64,000 nucleotides of DNA. Source: a virus. Of the stretch, positions 50,354 through 58,513 are shown piece after piece. Every line of letters begins with the position of its first letter. Position 1 is the stretch's first letter. A program made the translations under genes and the position numbers. A model generated the notes under the pieces. That model made no database searches. It was not told where the DNA came from and saw only the letters and a program-made list of their open reading frames with translations. The DNA lies in IMG/VR virus record IMGVR_UViG_3300028557_000015, positions 52,206 to 116,205 of that record; one strand, 5' to 3'.

Positions 50354-53083
50354 ATGGCAGAAAATTTAGATCCGGAATCGATTAGACAATTCAATGAATC
50401 AATGCGTGAGTTGAATAATGTCATGCCGGCACTTATTACCGGTTTAGGACAATTAACAGGAGTTGCATCAGGTTCTACTAAAGTTCAAGACGCACTAAAC
50501 AAACACGCTAATGCTGTTAAAGGCATGACTGAGTTAGAACAATCTTATATTAACGCACAGAAGAAAAAAGCCGCCGCCGACGCTAACAGGGCTACCGCTG
50601 ATGCCTCGGCTGTATCAGCACTAAAAGATTTTACTAGTGCGATGATGAATACATCCACTGAGTTTGGTAAGTTCAACGGGGCATTAGGTAATGCAGGTGA
50701 TGCCGCATTAGCTTTAGGTAAAAACTTTGGCGCAGTTGGATTAATCATTGGTGGATTAATTAAAGGTGCAACCAAAGTAGCACAATTAGCTACAGTTCAA
50801 GCAGATAACGCCCTTAAGGTAACTGATGAATTTAACAAGATGGGTTCTGCTGGAGCCTTCACTGCTAAACAAATAGCAGAGATGAGCATCAGTATTGGCT
50901 TGAGTAATGAACAGTGGAATTTACTACCAAAAGCATTACGTAAAGCCGGCGATGGAATTGTTGGTTTGGGAACTACAACTGCTAAAGGACAAGAATCTTT
51001 TGCTAAGTTATTAGCTGTAACAAACAGCGAACGTGAAGCATTTCAGAGATTAGGTATAAGTCAAGAAGAATTAATGGGTAAGCAAGCTGAATACATTGCC
51101 TTGCAAGGTATGTCAGGTAAGTCACTAGTTACTCAAGCAAAAGATGCAGATAAATTACGTAAATCATCATTAGAATATACTGAAAACTTATTACGATTAA
51201 GTGCATTAACGGGCAAAGATGCTGATAAAATTGCAAAGGATCAGCAACTTGCTAAGATGCAATATGAAGAAGTTGTCAGAACTAGAGTTGAAGATGACAA
51301 GATTCGTCAATTAACACAAGAAGGTAGACTAGCAGAGGCTCAGGCATTAAAAGATGAGCAAAAAGCTAGGGAACAGTTTATCACAGATGCAACAGCACGA
51401 TTTGGTGAAGAGACAGGTTTACAATTAGCAAAAGTAGCACGAACCGGTGCATACGATGAATCTACTAAAGGAATTGCACAATTAGGTATAGATGCAACTG
51501 AACTTGCGGCTAAACTTAAGAAAGCAAAACCAGGAGAAGAGGTTGCTGATTTATTCAATAACACTGCGGAAACTGTAAAAACAAAAGTAACTGAAAAATT
51601 AGGTAACTTTGAAACTAGTTTACAGTTTGGTGGAGAAGAATTAGGAAAAACATTAGGTCTAAACAAAGAACTAATATTAAATACAGGTCGTGTTGTTGAG
51701 AGAAACGAAAAAGAAGCTGAAGCTGCCGCTAAAAGAGGGATAGCTAAACCAAGTGAAGGTAAGACAGGTGAAACCACTGCAGAAGATCCTGCACAAAAAG
51801 CTAGAAACGCAGTAACAACTACAACTATTGAGTTTAACAAAGCATTAGAGAGAGGATTAGTTGCAGTCAATCCTTTATTGTCTGGATTTAATAGTTTAAC
51901 AACAGCGGTAACTGCATTAACCGTAGCCGCATTAGCTGCCGCAGCCGCATTAGCAGCCATTGGCGCTAAAGGTGCAATAGGAAAAGTATTAGGTACATCT
52001 ACTATGCCTGATAGTGACGGTGGTAAAGGTAAAGGTAAACCGAGTGTTCTTAAAAGACTTGGTGGAGGTGTAGCAGGTGCGGTAGCTGGATACACACTTG
52101 GTAAAGGTGCAGAATATGCTAATGAAAAAGGTTACGAGAAAACAGGTACGGCACTAGACGTAGCAAGTTCGGCAGCAACTGGTGCGGGTATGGGAGCCAT
52201 GCTAGGACCTGTTGGAGCCGCAGTAGGCGGATTAGTAGGCACCGGTGTGGGTATATATCAAAATAGAGAAAAAATATTTAGTAGTAGTTCTGCGCCAGCG
52301 GCAACTCCAGTAGCAATGGGTAATGAAGGTAATAGAGGAGCAAAACCAACGCCACAACCACCGGAAGGTTCTGAAGATAAAACTGCGTCAGCAAAAGCAG
52401 TCGATCTAGGTAAAATACTAAAGTTTGGAACTGGCTCCGGAAGTAAAGAGAATTTTGAAGGATTAGATTCTACTTTTAAAGATGCAGTAATTGCAGCCGC
52501 TACTGAATATAATGCGGTTACTGGCAATATGATAATGATTAATAGTGCAAAAAGAGCATCAGAGGATCAGCAAAGACTATATGACGAAACAGTAGCAGCC
52601 GGCAGACCTGGACGAGGCCCTACTGGAATGGCTGTAGGTAAACCCGGCCGTAGTCTTCACGAAAAAGGTCAAGCAGTTGATATTCAAAACTATAAAGATC
52701 CAATTGCTGTTGCCGCATTTAATAAACAAGGGTTATCACAAAAAGTTCCAGGTGACCCGGTTCACTTTCAAGCTAGAAACGGAGCTATGGTTAGTGGGCC
52801 GTCTTCTGGATACCCAGTAGAAGCGACATTTCATGGACCTGAAATAGTAGCACCGTTGGATCCTGACTCTATCCTTACTAAGTTATCTAAAACTTCAGTG
52901 TCAGATATGGCAAAAGAATTTAATACATCTACTAATAATTCAACTACAGAAAATATAATTTCTTCAAATGCTGAAATGATTGAGTTGATGAAAATGTTCG
53001 TAGAAAAAATGGATAACTTCATTGATGCCCAATCCGATAGCAATAGCATACAAAGTGAATTATTACAGTATTCAAAAGCTTAA
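50354..53083 (+). CDS. Tape-measure-like protein with C-terminal M15 peptidase domain (909 aa)
   Basis: The long helical body (residues about 1-480), the hydrophobic Ala-rich helix (VAALAAAAALAAIGAKGAIG, near 530) and the glycine-zipper segment (GAMLGPVGAAVGGLVGTGVG, near 620) fit a tail-length protein that enters the host membrane. Residues about 720-815 carry SLHEKGQAVD (SxHxxGxAxD) and DPVHFQ, the zinc ligands of VanY/M15 peptidases, which cut peptidoglycan cross-links. The end (SSGYPVEATFHGPEIVAPLD) is typical of phage tape measures. With the lysozyme absent from the gp5-like spike, this domain is a likely wall-opening activity of the tail. It is divergent from gp26 and upstream of the portal gene. 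Confidence 0.78.
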   Translation: MAENLDPESIRQFNESMRELNNVMPALITGLGQLTGVASGSTKVQDALNKHANAVKGMTELEQSYINAQKKKAAADANRATADASAVSALKDFTSAMMNTSTEFGKFNGALGNAGDAALALGKNFGAVGLIIGGLIKGATKVAQLATVQADNALKVTDEFNKMGSAGAFTAKQIAEMSISIGLSNEQWNLLPKALRKAGDGIVGLGTTTAKGQESFAKLLAVTNSEREAFQRLGISQEELMGKQAEYIALQGMSGKSLVTQAKDADKLRKSSLEYTENLLRLSALTGKDADKIAKDQQLAKMQYEEVVRTRVEDDKIRQLTQEGRLAEAQALKDEQKAREQFITDATARFGEETGLQLAKVARTGAYDESTKGIAQLGIDATELAAKLKKAKPGEEVADLFNNTAETVKTKVTEKLGNFETSLQFGGEELGKTLGLNKELILNTGRVVERNEKEAEAAAKRGIAKPSEGKTGETTAEDPAQKARNAVTTTTIEFNKALERGLVAVNPLLSGFNSLTTAVTALTVAALAAAAALAAIGAKGAIGKVLGTSTMPDSDGGKGKGKPSVLKRLGGGVAGAVAGYTLGKGAEYANEKGYEKTGTALDVASSAATGAGMGAMLGPVGAAVGGLVGTGVGIYQNREKIFSSSSAPAATPVAMGNEGNRGAKPTPQPPEGSEDKTASAKAVDLGKILKFGTGSGSKENFEGLDSTFKDAVIAAATEYNAVTGNMIMINSAKRASEDQQRLYDETVAAGRPGRGPTGMAVGKPGRSLHEKGQAVDIQNYKDPIAVAAFNKQGLSQKVPGDPVHFQARNGAMVSGPSSGYPVEATFHGPEIVAPLDPDSILTKLSKTSVSDMAKEFNTSTNNSTTENIISSNAEMIELMKMFVEKMDNFIDAQSDSNSIQSELLQYSKA

Positions 53084-53090
53084 CTAAATA
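53084..53090 (+). promoter_or_regulatory. Putative late promoter (CTAAATA) for portal gp20
   Basis: CTAAATAC begins right after the tape-measure stop codon and ends 17 bases before the gp20 ATG. Confidence 0.6.
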
Positions 53091-53107
53091 CTGAATAGAC
53101 CTATATT

Positions 53108-54901
53108 ATGACATACAAAAAACACTTTACTAGAGTTAATCAATCGGGACAGATGAGCCCATTAGGTGGCGGTAGTGTCACTGGCGCTTGGAATGGTCCT
53201 GGACAAAATTCAGCTACCAACTATAGCAATCAAGACTTTGGTTACAAAAACTATGGTAGTCGTTTACCAGAAGTATATACGGGTCACCCAAATCGTATTG
53301 AACGTTATAATCAATATGAAATGATGGATGTAGACGCTGAAATTAATGCTTGTTTAGATATTATTTCAGAATTCAGTACACAAAAGAATGAACATAATAA
53401 GACACCATTCAGTTTAGAATGGCGTGAAGAACCCACTCCACACGAAGTAGATTTATTAAAAACTCAACTACAACAATGGTGTAAGTTGAATGAAATGGAA
53501 ACACGTATCTTTAAAATCTTTAGGAACTGTTTAAAGTACGGGGATCAGGTTTTTGTTCGTGACCCAGAAAACTTTAAATTATACTGGGTTGATATGACCA
53601 AAGTTATTAAAGTTATTGTTAACGAAAGTGAAGGTAAAAAGCCTGAACAATATGTTATCAAAGACTTAAACATTAACTTAGAAAACTTAGTTGTAGCACA
53701 GAAAACAAATACAGACTTTGCCGCTAATCCAGCAACTGGATTAGGTGGTACAGGTGGTGGCGGAACTGGCGGAGGTGGTGGATATACTGTTCCAAGTATG
53801 CCTTATAATACAACTGGTAGTCGTTTCAGTTTAGGATTTAATGAAGCCGCTATTGATTCTAAACACGTTGTTCATTTAAGTTTAACAGAAGGTTTGGATC
53901 GTTTTTGGCCTTTTGGACAAAGTATTTTAGAGAACATTTTTAAAGTTTATAAGCAAAAAGAACTATTAGAAGACGCGGTTCTTATCTATCGTGTACAACG
54001 AGCACCTGAACGTAGAGTGTTTAAGATTGACGTTGGTAATATGCCAAGTCATATGGCTATGGCATTCGTTGAACGTATTAAGAATGAAATTCATCAAAGA
54101 CGTATCCCAAGCACACACGGTGGTGGCAGTATGGTTGATGCAACATACAATCCATTAAGTATGAACGAAGATTACTTCTTCCCAGTTACTGCTGATGGTC
54201 GTGGTTCAAGTGTTGATTTACTACCCGGTGGACAGAATTTGGGTGAGATTGATGACTTGCGTTATTTCAATAATAGATTAGCACGTGGACTACGTGTTCC
54301 AAGTAGTTATTTACCTACTGGTCCTGATGACAATGTTACTCCTATGAGTGATGGTCGTGTTGGTACCGCTATGATTCAAGAGTTCCGTTTCAATCAATAT
54401 TGCGAACGATTACAGAATTATATGGTTAGAAAACTTGATGAAGAATTCAAGTTATTCTTACGCTGGAGAGGATTGAATATTGACAGTGGATTGTTTAACT
54501 TAACATTTAATCCACCACAAAACTTTGCAGCCTATCGTCAAAGTGAACTAGATACAGCACGTATGGGTTCATTTACAGCAGTTGAAGCTTATCCATATAT
54601 CAGTAAACGTTTTGCTATGGAACGCTTCTTGGGACTAACTGAAGAAGAAATCGCTAAAAACGAAAAAATGTGGCGTGAAGAAAATGACAAAGAGATTAAC
54701 ATTGAACCACAAGGTAGTGATTTACGTGGAATTGGTGTATCGGTTGGGGATATTGAAACTGATATGCAAACAGGTGAAGATGCTACTGCCGCAGAAGAAA
54801 TGCCAATGGATCCATCACTAGCGGCAGCCGGTCAAGTACCAGTACCAGGACAAGCTCAACCAGGACAGAATATGCCAGCGCCAGGTGGCACGGGCATGTA
54901 A
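53108..54901 (+). CDS. 20: Portal vertex protein gp20-like (597 aa)
   Basis: Long stretches are diagnostic for T4-type portals: SRLPEVYTGHPNRIERYNQY, MMDVDAEINACLDIISEFST, FRNCLKYGDQVFVRDPENFK, RFWPFGQSILENIFKVYKQK, VLIYRVQRAPERRVFKIDVG and SVDLLPGGQNLGEIDDLRYF. The dodecameric portal sits at one capsid vertex, starts prohead assembly and is the DNA entry channel. It is about 70 residues longer than T4 gp20 (524 aa); the additions are a Gly-rich insert near residue 215 (TGGGGTGGGGGY) and a Pro/Gln/Gly-rich end. Its stop abuts the stop of the GIY-YIG gene on the other strand with no base between. Confidence 0.95.
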   Translation: MTYKKHFTRVNQSGQMSPLGGGSVTGAWNGPGQNSATNYSNQDFGYKNYGSRLPEVYTGHPNRIERYNQYEMMDVDAEINACLDIISEFSTQKNEHNKTPFSLEWREEPTPHEVDLLKTQLQQWCKLNEMETRIFKIFRNCLKYGDQVFVRDPENFKLYWVDMTKVIKVIVNESEGKKPEQYVIKDLNINLENLVVAQKTNTDFAANPATGLGGTGGGGTGGGGGYTVPSMPYNTTGSRFSLGFNEAAIDSKHVVHLSLTEGLDRFWPFGQSILENIFKVYKQKELLEDAVLIYRVQRAPERRVFKIDVGNMPSHMAMAFVERIKNEIHQRRIPSTHGGGSMVDATYNPLSMNEDYFFPVTADGRGSSVDLLPGGQNLGEIDDLRYFNNRLARGLRVPSSYLPTGPDDNVTPMSDGRVGTAMIQEFRFNQYCERLQNYMVRKLDEEFKLFLRWRGLNIDSGLFNLTFNPPQNFAAYRQSELDTARMGSFTAVEAYPYISKRFAMERFLGLTEEEIAKNEKMWREENDKEINIEPQGSDLRGIGVSVGDIETDMQTGEDATAAEEMPMDPSLAAAGQVPVPGQAQPGQNMPAPGGTGM

Positions 54902-55471
54902 TTAGATAAGTTTCCAACCACCGCAGTGTTTATATTTACCGCTGAATACTTTACTTAGATTACCTAAATTTAAATTATATTTTTTTGCTAAATTATATCT
55001 AGTAGAGAATTCAAGTTGATTAGTTTGTATATTTTCAAATTTATATATAGTTGGATCATATCTAGAATTTTTTGGTCCTCTTTTGTCACATTCTTTGTTA
55101 TGATGATTAGTTAAATCATAACCATTCTTTTTAGTATAATGATTTTGTCCACTAACCTTTTCCTTCATATTACTTGATTGTGTTGTCCCGGTTCTAGTAG
55201 CCCCGCCGCTACCCTCTTCAGGTCTCATGTTAGCCCAATTTGGGTCATCAACTACATTCCATAAATTACTGTAATACAAACCCCAATATTTTACTTCATC
55301 ATTAGTTTGACATTCTTTAATGATTTCAGTAGTGACATCATACCCATGTTTTTTGATATGTGAAACCCAATAGTCACCTGATCCTTTATATTTGAATGGA
55401 TCTTTTGTTGTTTTGCCTAAATACTGTAACTCGGTTATGTTGTGAGTTTTCTTATATAGATAAATATTCAT
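54902..55471 (-). CDS. GIY-YIG homing endonuclease (189 aa)
   Basis: The N-terminal domain reads NIYLYKKTHNITELQYLGKT, then FKYKGSGDYWVSHIKKHG and TTEIIKECQTNDEVKYWG, the Seg/GIY-YIG pattern in which the first Tyr is part of NIYLY and YLG stands for YIG. The C-terminus (NLGNLSKVFSGKYKHCGGWK) looks like a modular DNA-binding motif. It is a free-standing endonuclease, opposite in direction to its neighbours, inserted between portal and prohead-core genes. I chose the ATG at 55471 because AAAAGAG precedes it by about 8 bases; an ATG at 55492 is also in frame. It probably promotes its own spread to related phages by cutting near the portal gene. Confidence 0.85.
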   Translation of the reverse strand: MNIYLYKKTHNITELQYLGKTTKDPFKYKGSGDYWVSHIKKHGYDVTTEIIKECQTNDEVKYWGLYYSNLWNVVDDPNWANMRPEEGSGGATRTGTTQSSNMKEKVSGQNHYTKKNGYDLTNHHNKECDKRGPKNSRYDPTIYKFENIQTNQLEFSTRYNLAKKYNLNLGNLSKVFSGKYKHCGGWKLI

Positions 55472-55496
55472 ACTGATTGCTCTTTTAAGCATTAGA

Positions 55497-55533
55497 GTAG
55501 TTGGGCCTGCCAGCCGCGAACTACACTTTTATT
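55497..55533 (+). terminator. Possible terminator for the portal transcript
   Basis: GTAGTT (55497-55502) pairs with AACTAC (55519-55524), with an inner GGC/GCC stem, followed by TTTTATTTATT. On the plus strand it lies past the antisense endonuclease, so it may have been separated from the portal gene by that insertion. Confidence 0.4.
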
Positions 55534-55546
55534 TATTCATTTCGGT

Positions 55547-55554
55547 GATAAATA
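55547..55554 (+). promoter_or_regulatory. Putative late promoter (GATAAATA) for the 74-aa gene
   Basis: GATAAATAC ends 18 bases before the ATG. The following bases repeat the gp25 leader exactly (AAATACATTATAGGA). Confidence 0.65.
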
Positions 55555-55572
55555 CATTATAGGAAATACCAA

Positions 55573-55797
55573 ATGAAACTGTTTGAAATGTTCGATCCAG
55601 CTACAGCAGGTTATCAAGACGTAAGTGCTGATAACAGTCAACCAAAGTGGAGAGAAAGCCGTAAAACAAAGTTAACATTAAAACAGATTCGCAAATTACG
55701 TAAGATGAATGATGTACGTAATTATGAAAAAGTCAATTATCTTAAAAAGATACATCAACAATATGCACCCAAAGCAGAAGGTGCACCAACAGTTTAA
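55573..55797 (+). CDS. Small basic protein (74 aa) in the gp67 position of the head cluster
   Basis: The sequence MKLFEMFDPATAGYQDVSAD is followed by a strongly basic helix (RKTKLTLKQIRKLRKMNDVR). In T4 the gene after portal gp20 is gp67, a small acidic prohead core protein of 80 aa. This product has the size and position of gp67, but the opposite charge, so I do not transfer the name. A role in the prohead core, pairing with the very acidic 272-aa product encoded next, is a reasonable guess. It has its own promoter motif and is closed by a strong terminator. Confidence 0.7.
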   Translation: MKLFEMFDPATAGYQDVSADNSQPKWRESRKTKLTLKQIRKLRKMNDVRNYEKVNYLKKIHQQYAPKAEGAPTV

Positions 55798-55820
55798 CGA
55801 GTAGTTTAAACAAAAACGTA

Positions 55821-55851
55821 AAAAAATAGCACTTATTGTGCTATTTTTTTT
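55821..55851 (+). terminator. Strong rho-independent terminator, possibly bidirectional
   Basis: AAAAAATAGCAC pairs with GTGCTATTTTTT around TTATT, with A and T tracts on both sides. It separates the 74-aa gene from the next late unit. Confidence 0.9.
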
Positions 55852-55859
55852 GATACCCA

Positions 55860-55866
55860 CTAAATA
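55860..55866 (+). promoter_or_regulatory. Putative late promoter (CTAAATA) for the prohead core-protease-scaffold-capsid unit
   Basis: CTAAATAA lies 35 bases before the ATG of the 272-aa gene; AGGAGA follows 8 bases before the ATG. No further promoter motif is seen before gp21, gp22 or gp23, so this may drive all four. Confidence 0.55.
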
Positions 55867-55901
55867 ACTCTACAAAGCCATTTACATTCAGGAGACAAAC
55901 A

Positions 55902-56720
55902 ATGGACAATAAAAAATTTGAACAACTTATTGATTTAATTATCAATGAGAATGAAGAACAAGCACGTGCATTATTTCACGATATCGTAGTTGAGAAAAGC
56001 CGCGAAATCTATGAGGGAATGATGGATGATGAAATGGGTGAAGGCATGGGCGGTCAAGTAGGTGATCTACTTGACGAGATCGATGTTGAAGAACAAGGTA
56101 TGGCTGAAGGTGAAGATGACGACTTAGAGTTTGATTCTGATGAAGATGAAGTAATCGACATTGAAGCCGGTGAAGATGATATGGATGGTGAAGAAGATTT
56201 AGAAGACCGTGTTGTTGACCTAGAAGATAAATTAGACCAATTAATGGCTGAATTTGAAGATATCATGGCTGGTGATGACGATGAAGTTGAAGCTGACGAT
56301 GACATGGCTGACGCTGAAGATGATATGTCTGATGCTGACGCTGACTTTGGTGCAGCCGATGATGAAGAAGATGCAATGATGGAAGCTATCACATTGAAGA
56401 AAGTTTCTGTTACTCACGGTGACAATGGTGTTCAAAATAAGAGCACAGTAGACGCTAACAGCGGTCAAGCTGGAATGGATTCTAGACCAGTTAAGTTCAG
56501 TGGTTCTAGTGAATCAGTTCCAACAGGACCAAAAGGCCCTAGTAATGCATACACTAAAGGTGAATCATCTGTAAAAGATGCTAACAAGTGGAAAAATGCA
56601 CCAGCACAAAACAATGCAGACTTAACAGCCGCACCTAAGCCAGTCACTAAAGACGAAGCAGGTAAAGTTCGTAGTCCAGTAGCAGAGTCACGTAGAACTA
56701 CTACTAAAAGACGCATTTAA
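55902..56720 (+). CDS. Acidic prohead core protein (gp67/gp68-like, 272 aa)
   Basis: The N-terminal helix (KFEQLIDLIINENEEQARAL) resembles the beginning of T4-type prohead core proteins. Residues about 45-165 are extremely rich in Asp and Glu, and the end is basic (ESRRTTTKRRI). It lies just before the protease gene, as gp68 does in T4. Core proteins fill the prohead and are degraded by gp21 during maturation. The length is larger than T4 gp67 (80 aa) or gp68 (about 140 aa), so a fused or expanded core protein is possible. The acidic tract may be used to pair with basic partners such as the 74-aa product. Confidence 0.75.
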   Translation: MDNKKFEQLIDLIINENEEQARALFHDIVVEKSREIYEGMMDDEMGEGMGGQVGDLLDEIDVEEQGMAEGEDDDLEFDSDEDEVIDIEAGEDDMDGEEDLEDRVVDLEDKLDQLMAEFEDIMAGDDDEVEADDDMADAEDDMSDADADFGAADDEEDAMMEAITLKKVSVTHGDNGVQNKSTVDANSGQAGMDSRPVKFSGSSESVPTGPKGPSNAYTKGESSVKDANKWKNAPAQNNADLTAAPKPVTKDEAGKVRSPVAESRRTTTKRRI

Positions 56721-56735
56721 GGAATCTGAGAGAAA

Positions 56736-57377
56736 ATGGCTTATCTTAAAGAGCACTTGACATTTGACCGCGCAGGTATGGTGGTTGAGTCTGTCAGTGA
56801 AGGCGACAAGAAGAACCTTTATATGAAGGGAATCTTCATTCAGGGTGGGGTAAAGAACGCTAATGAGCGTGTTTACCCCGTATCTGAAATTGAAACTGCC
56901 GTCGGTACTCTTAACGAACAAATTACAAGTGGCTACTCAGTATTAGGTGAAGTAGATCACCCAGACGATTTAAAGATTAACTTAGACCGTGTATCACATA
57001 TGATTACATCTATGTGGATGGACGGAGCTAATGGCTTCGGCAAATTAAAGATTTTACCAACTCCAATGGGTGAATTAGTTAAAACTATGTTGGAGAGTGG
57101 TGTGAAACTCGGCGTATCAAGTCGTGGAAGCGGAAACGTTGACGACATGAACGGCAAAGTAAGTGACTTTGAAATAGTCACCGTGGATATTGTTGCACAA
57201 CCTAGCGCACCAAATGCGTATCCTAAAGCAATCTATGAAGGTATGATGAATATGCGTCATGGTCATAAATTGTTGGATATTGCAAAGGACGCAAGAGGCG
57301 ACAAGAAAGTAGAGAAGTACTTGAAAGAGGAAGTAATGCGCCTTATCAAGGATCTCAAAATTAACAAAGGGGAATAA
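56736..57377 (+). CDS. 21: Prohead maturation protease gp21-like (213 aa)
   Basis: The family motifs are present: VKNANERVYP near residue 40, GEVDHP with His75 and GVSSRGSG with Ser128 or Ser129 as the catalytic pair, and VTVDIVAQPSAPNAY after them. This is the serine protease of the T4 gp21/herpes assemblin type that cuts core, scaffold and capsid proteins, usually after an (L/I)xE sequence. The size equals T4 gp21 (212 aa). It stands 15 bases after the core gene and two bases before gp22. Confidence 0.93.
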   Translation: MAYLKEHLTFDRAGMVVESVSEGDKKNLYMKGIFIQGGVKNANERVYPVSEIETAVGTLNEQITSGYSVLGEVDHPDDLKINLDRVSHMITSMWMDGANGFGKLKILPTPMGELVKTMLESGVKLGVSSRGSGNVDDMNGKVSDFEIVTVDIVAQPSAPNAYPKAIYEGMMNMRHGHKLLDIAKDARGDKKVEKYLKEEVMRLIKDLKINKGE

Positions 57378-57379
57378 GC

Positions 57380-58483
57380 ATGTTTGATGCTATCAAGCCA
57401 TTACTTGACAGTGGACTAATCAATGAAGATATTGGGCAACAGTTAAATGAAGCCTGGGAATCTAAATTGAATGAAGCCCGCCAGCAAGTCCGTGCAGAAT
57501 TACACGAAGAATTCGCACAACGTTATGAACATGACAGAAGCGTAATGGTAGAAGCCCTTGACAAGATGGTTACAGAAAGCCTATCAGAAGAAATTGAAGA
57601 ATTTCACTCTGAGAAGCAAGCAATGAACGAAGACCGTGTGAAAGCACAAATGAAACTACGTGAATCTGCTACAAAATTCAATGATTTTATGGTTACTAAA
57701 CTAGCCGAAGAAATCCGTGAACTACGTTCAGACCGTATGATCGCTAAAGAAAGTCAACAGAAGCTAGAACAATTTATTGTTCACGCACTAGCCCGTGAAA
57801 TCAAAGAGTTCGCTCAAGATAAACAGGCAGTTGTTGAAGCTAAGGTTAAGTTAGTTGCTGAAGGTCGTAAACAATTAGAAGCATTGAAAGCACGTTTTGT
57901 TGCTGAATCTGCTAAGAAATTGTCTATCGCTGTAGCAGGACAGTTAAAGGGTGAATTAAGCCAGTTGAAAGAAGATATTAAAGTTGCTAAAGAAAATAAC
58001 TTTGGTCGCAGAATTTTTGAAAGCTTTGCAGGTGAATTTTCAGTTACTCATTTAAATGATAAAGCTGAGACAAGAAAACTAATGCAAAAACTAGAAGATA
58101 AAGAACGTCAACTAGCTGAATCTATTACACAAATCAACAACACTAAAAAGTTAGTTGAATCAAAAGAACGTGAAGTTCGTATTATTAAAGAGTCTAATAT
58201 TCGTGAGAAAACTATGACTGAGTTACTTTCTACTCTAAATGAGGAAAAAGCAACAGTAATGCAGGACTTACTAGAAAGTGTGCAAACAGGTAAACTGCAA
58301 GCTACTTTCGATAAGTATCTACCAGCCGTACTAAACACTGGCTCTACTAAGAAGGCTGTAAAGTCTAGCTTAACTGAGTCAAAGATGATTAGTGAAGTTA
58401 CAGGGGATAAAGCTGCCAAACAAGAAGTTGATATGGAACAACGTGATAACGTTATAGATATCAAGCGTCTGGCAGGGCTTTAA
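57380..58483 (+). CDS. 22: Prohead core scaffold protein gp22-like (367 aa)
   Basis: The protein is almost wholly helical and charged, with long coiled-coil stretches (EFHSEKQAMNEDRVKAQMKL, EIRELRSDRMIAKESQQKLE, KLMQKLEDKERQLAESITQI). The segment FGRRIFESFAGEFSVTHLND is a conserved feature of gp22-type scaffolds. It builds the inner core around which gp23 assembles and is then destroyed by gp21. T4 gp22 is 269 aa, so this one is longer by nearly 100 residues, mainly in the coiled coil. It lies between gp21 and gp23 in the standard T4 order. Confidence 0.9.
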   Translation: MFDAIKPLLDSGLINEDIGQQLNEAWESKLNEARQQVRAELHEEFAQRYEHDRSVMVEALDKMVTESLSEEIEEFHSEKQAMNEDRVKAQMKLRESATKFNDFMVTKLAEEIRELRSDRMIAKESQQKLEQFIVHALAREIKEFAQDKQAVVEAKVKLVAEGRKQLEALKARFVAESAKKLSIAVAGQLKGELSQLKEDIKVAKENNFGRRIFESFAGEFSVTHLNDKAETRKLMQKLEDKERQLAESITQINNTKKLVESKEREVRIIKESNIREKTMTELLSTLNEEKATVMQDLLESVQTGKLQATFDKYLPAVLNTGSTKKAVKSSLTESKMISEVTGDKAAKQEVDMEQRDNVIDIKRLAGL

Positions 58484-58513
58484 TTAAAAAGACATAGATT
58501 AGGAGAAATATAA

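Noticed and set aside
51340-52095. Minus-strand ORF of 251 codons
   Set aside because: Antisense to the Ala-rich part of the tape-measure gene; Pro/Ala/Val-rich translation with no domain.
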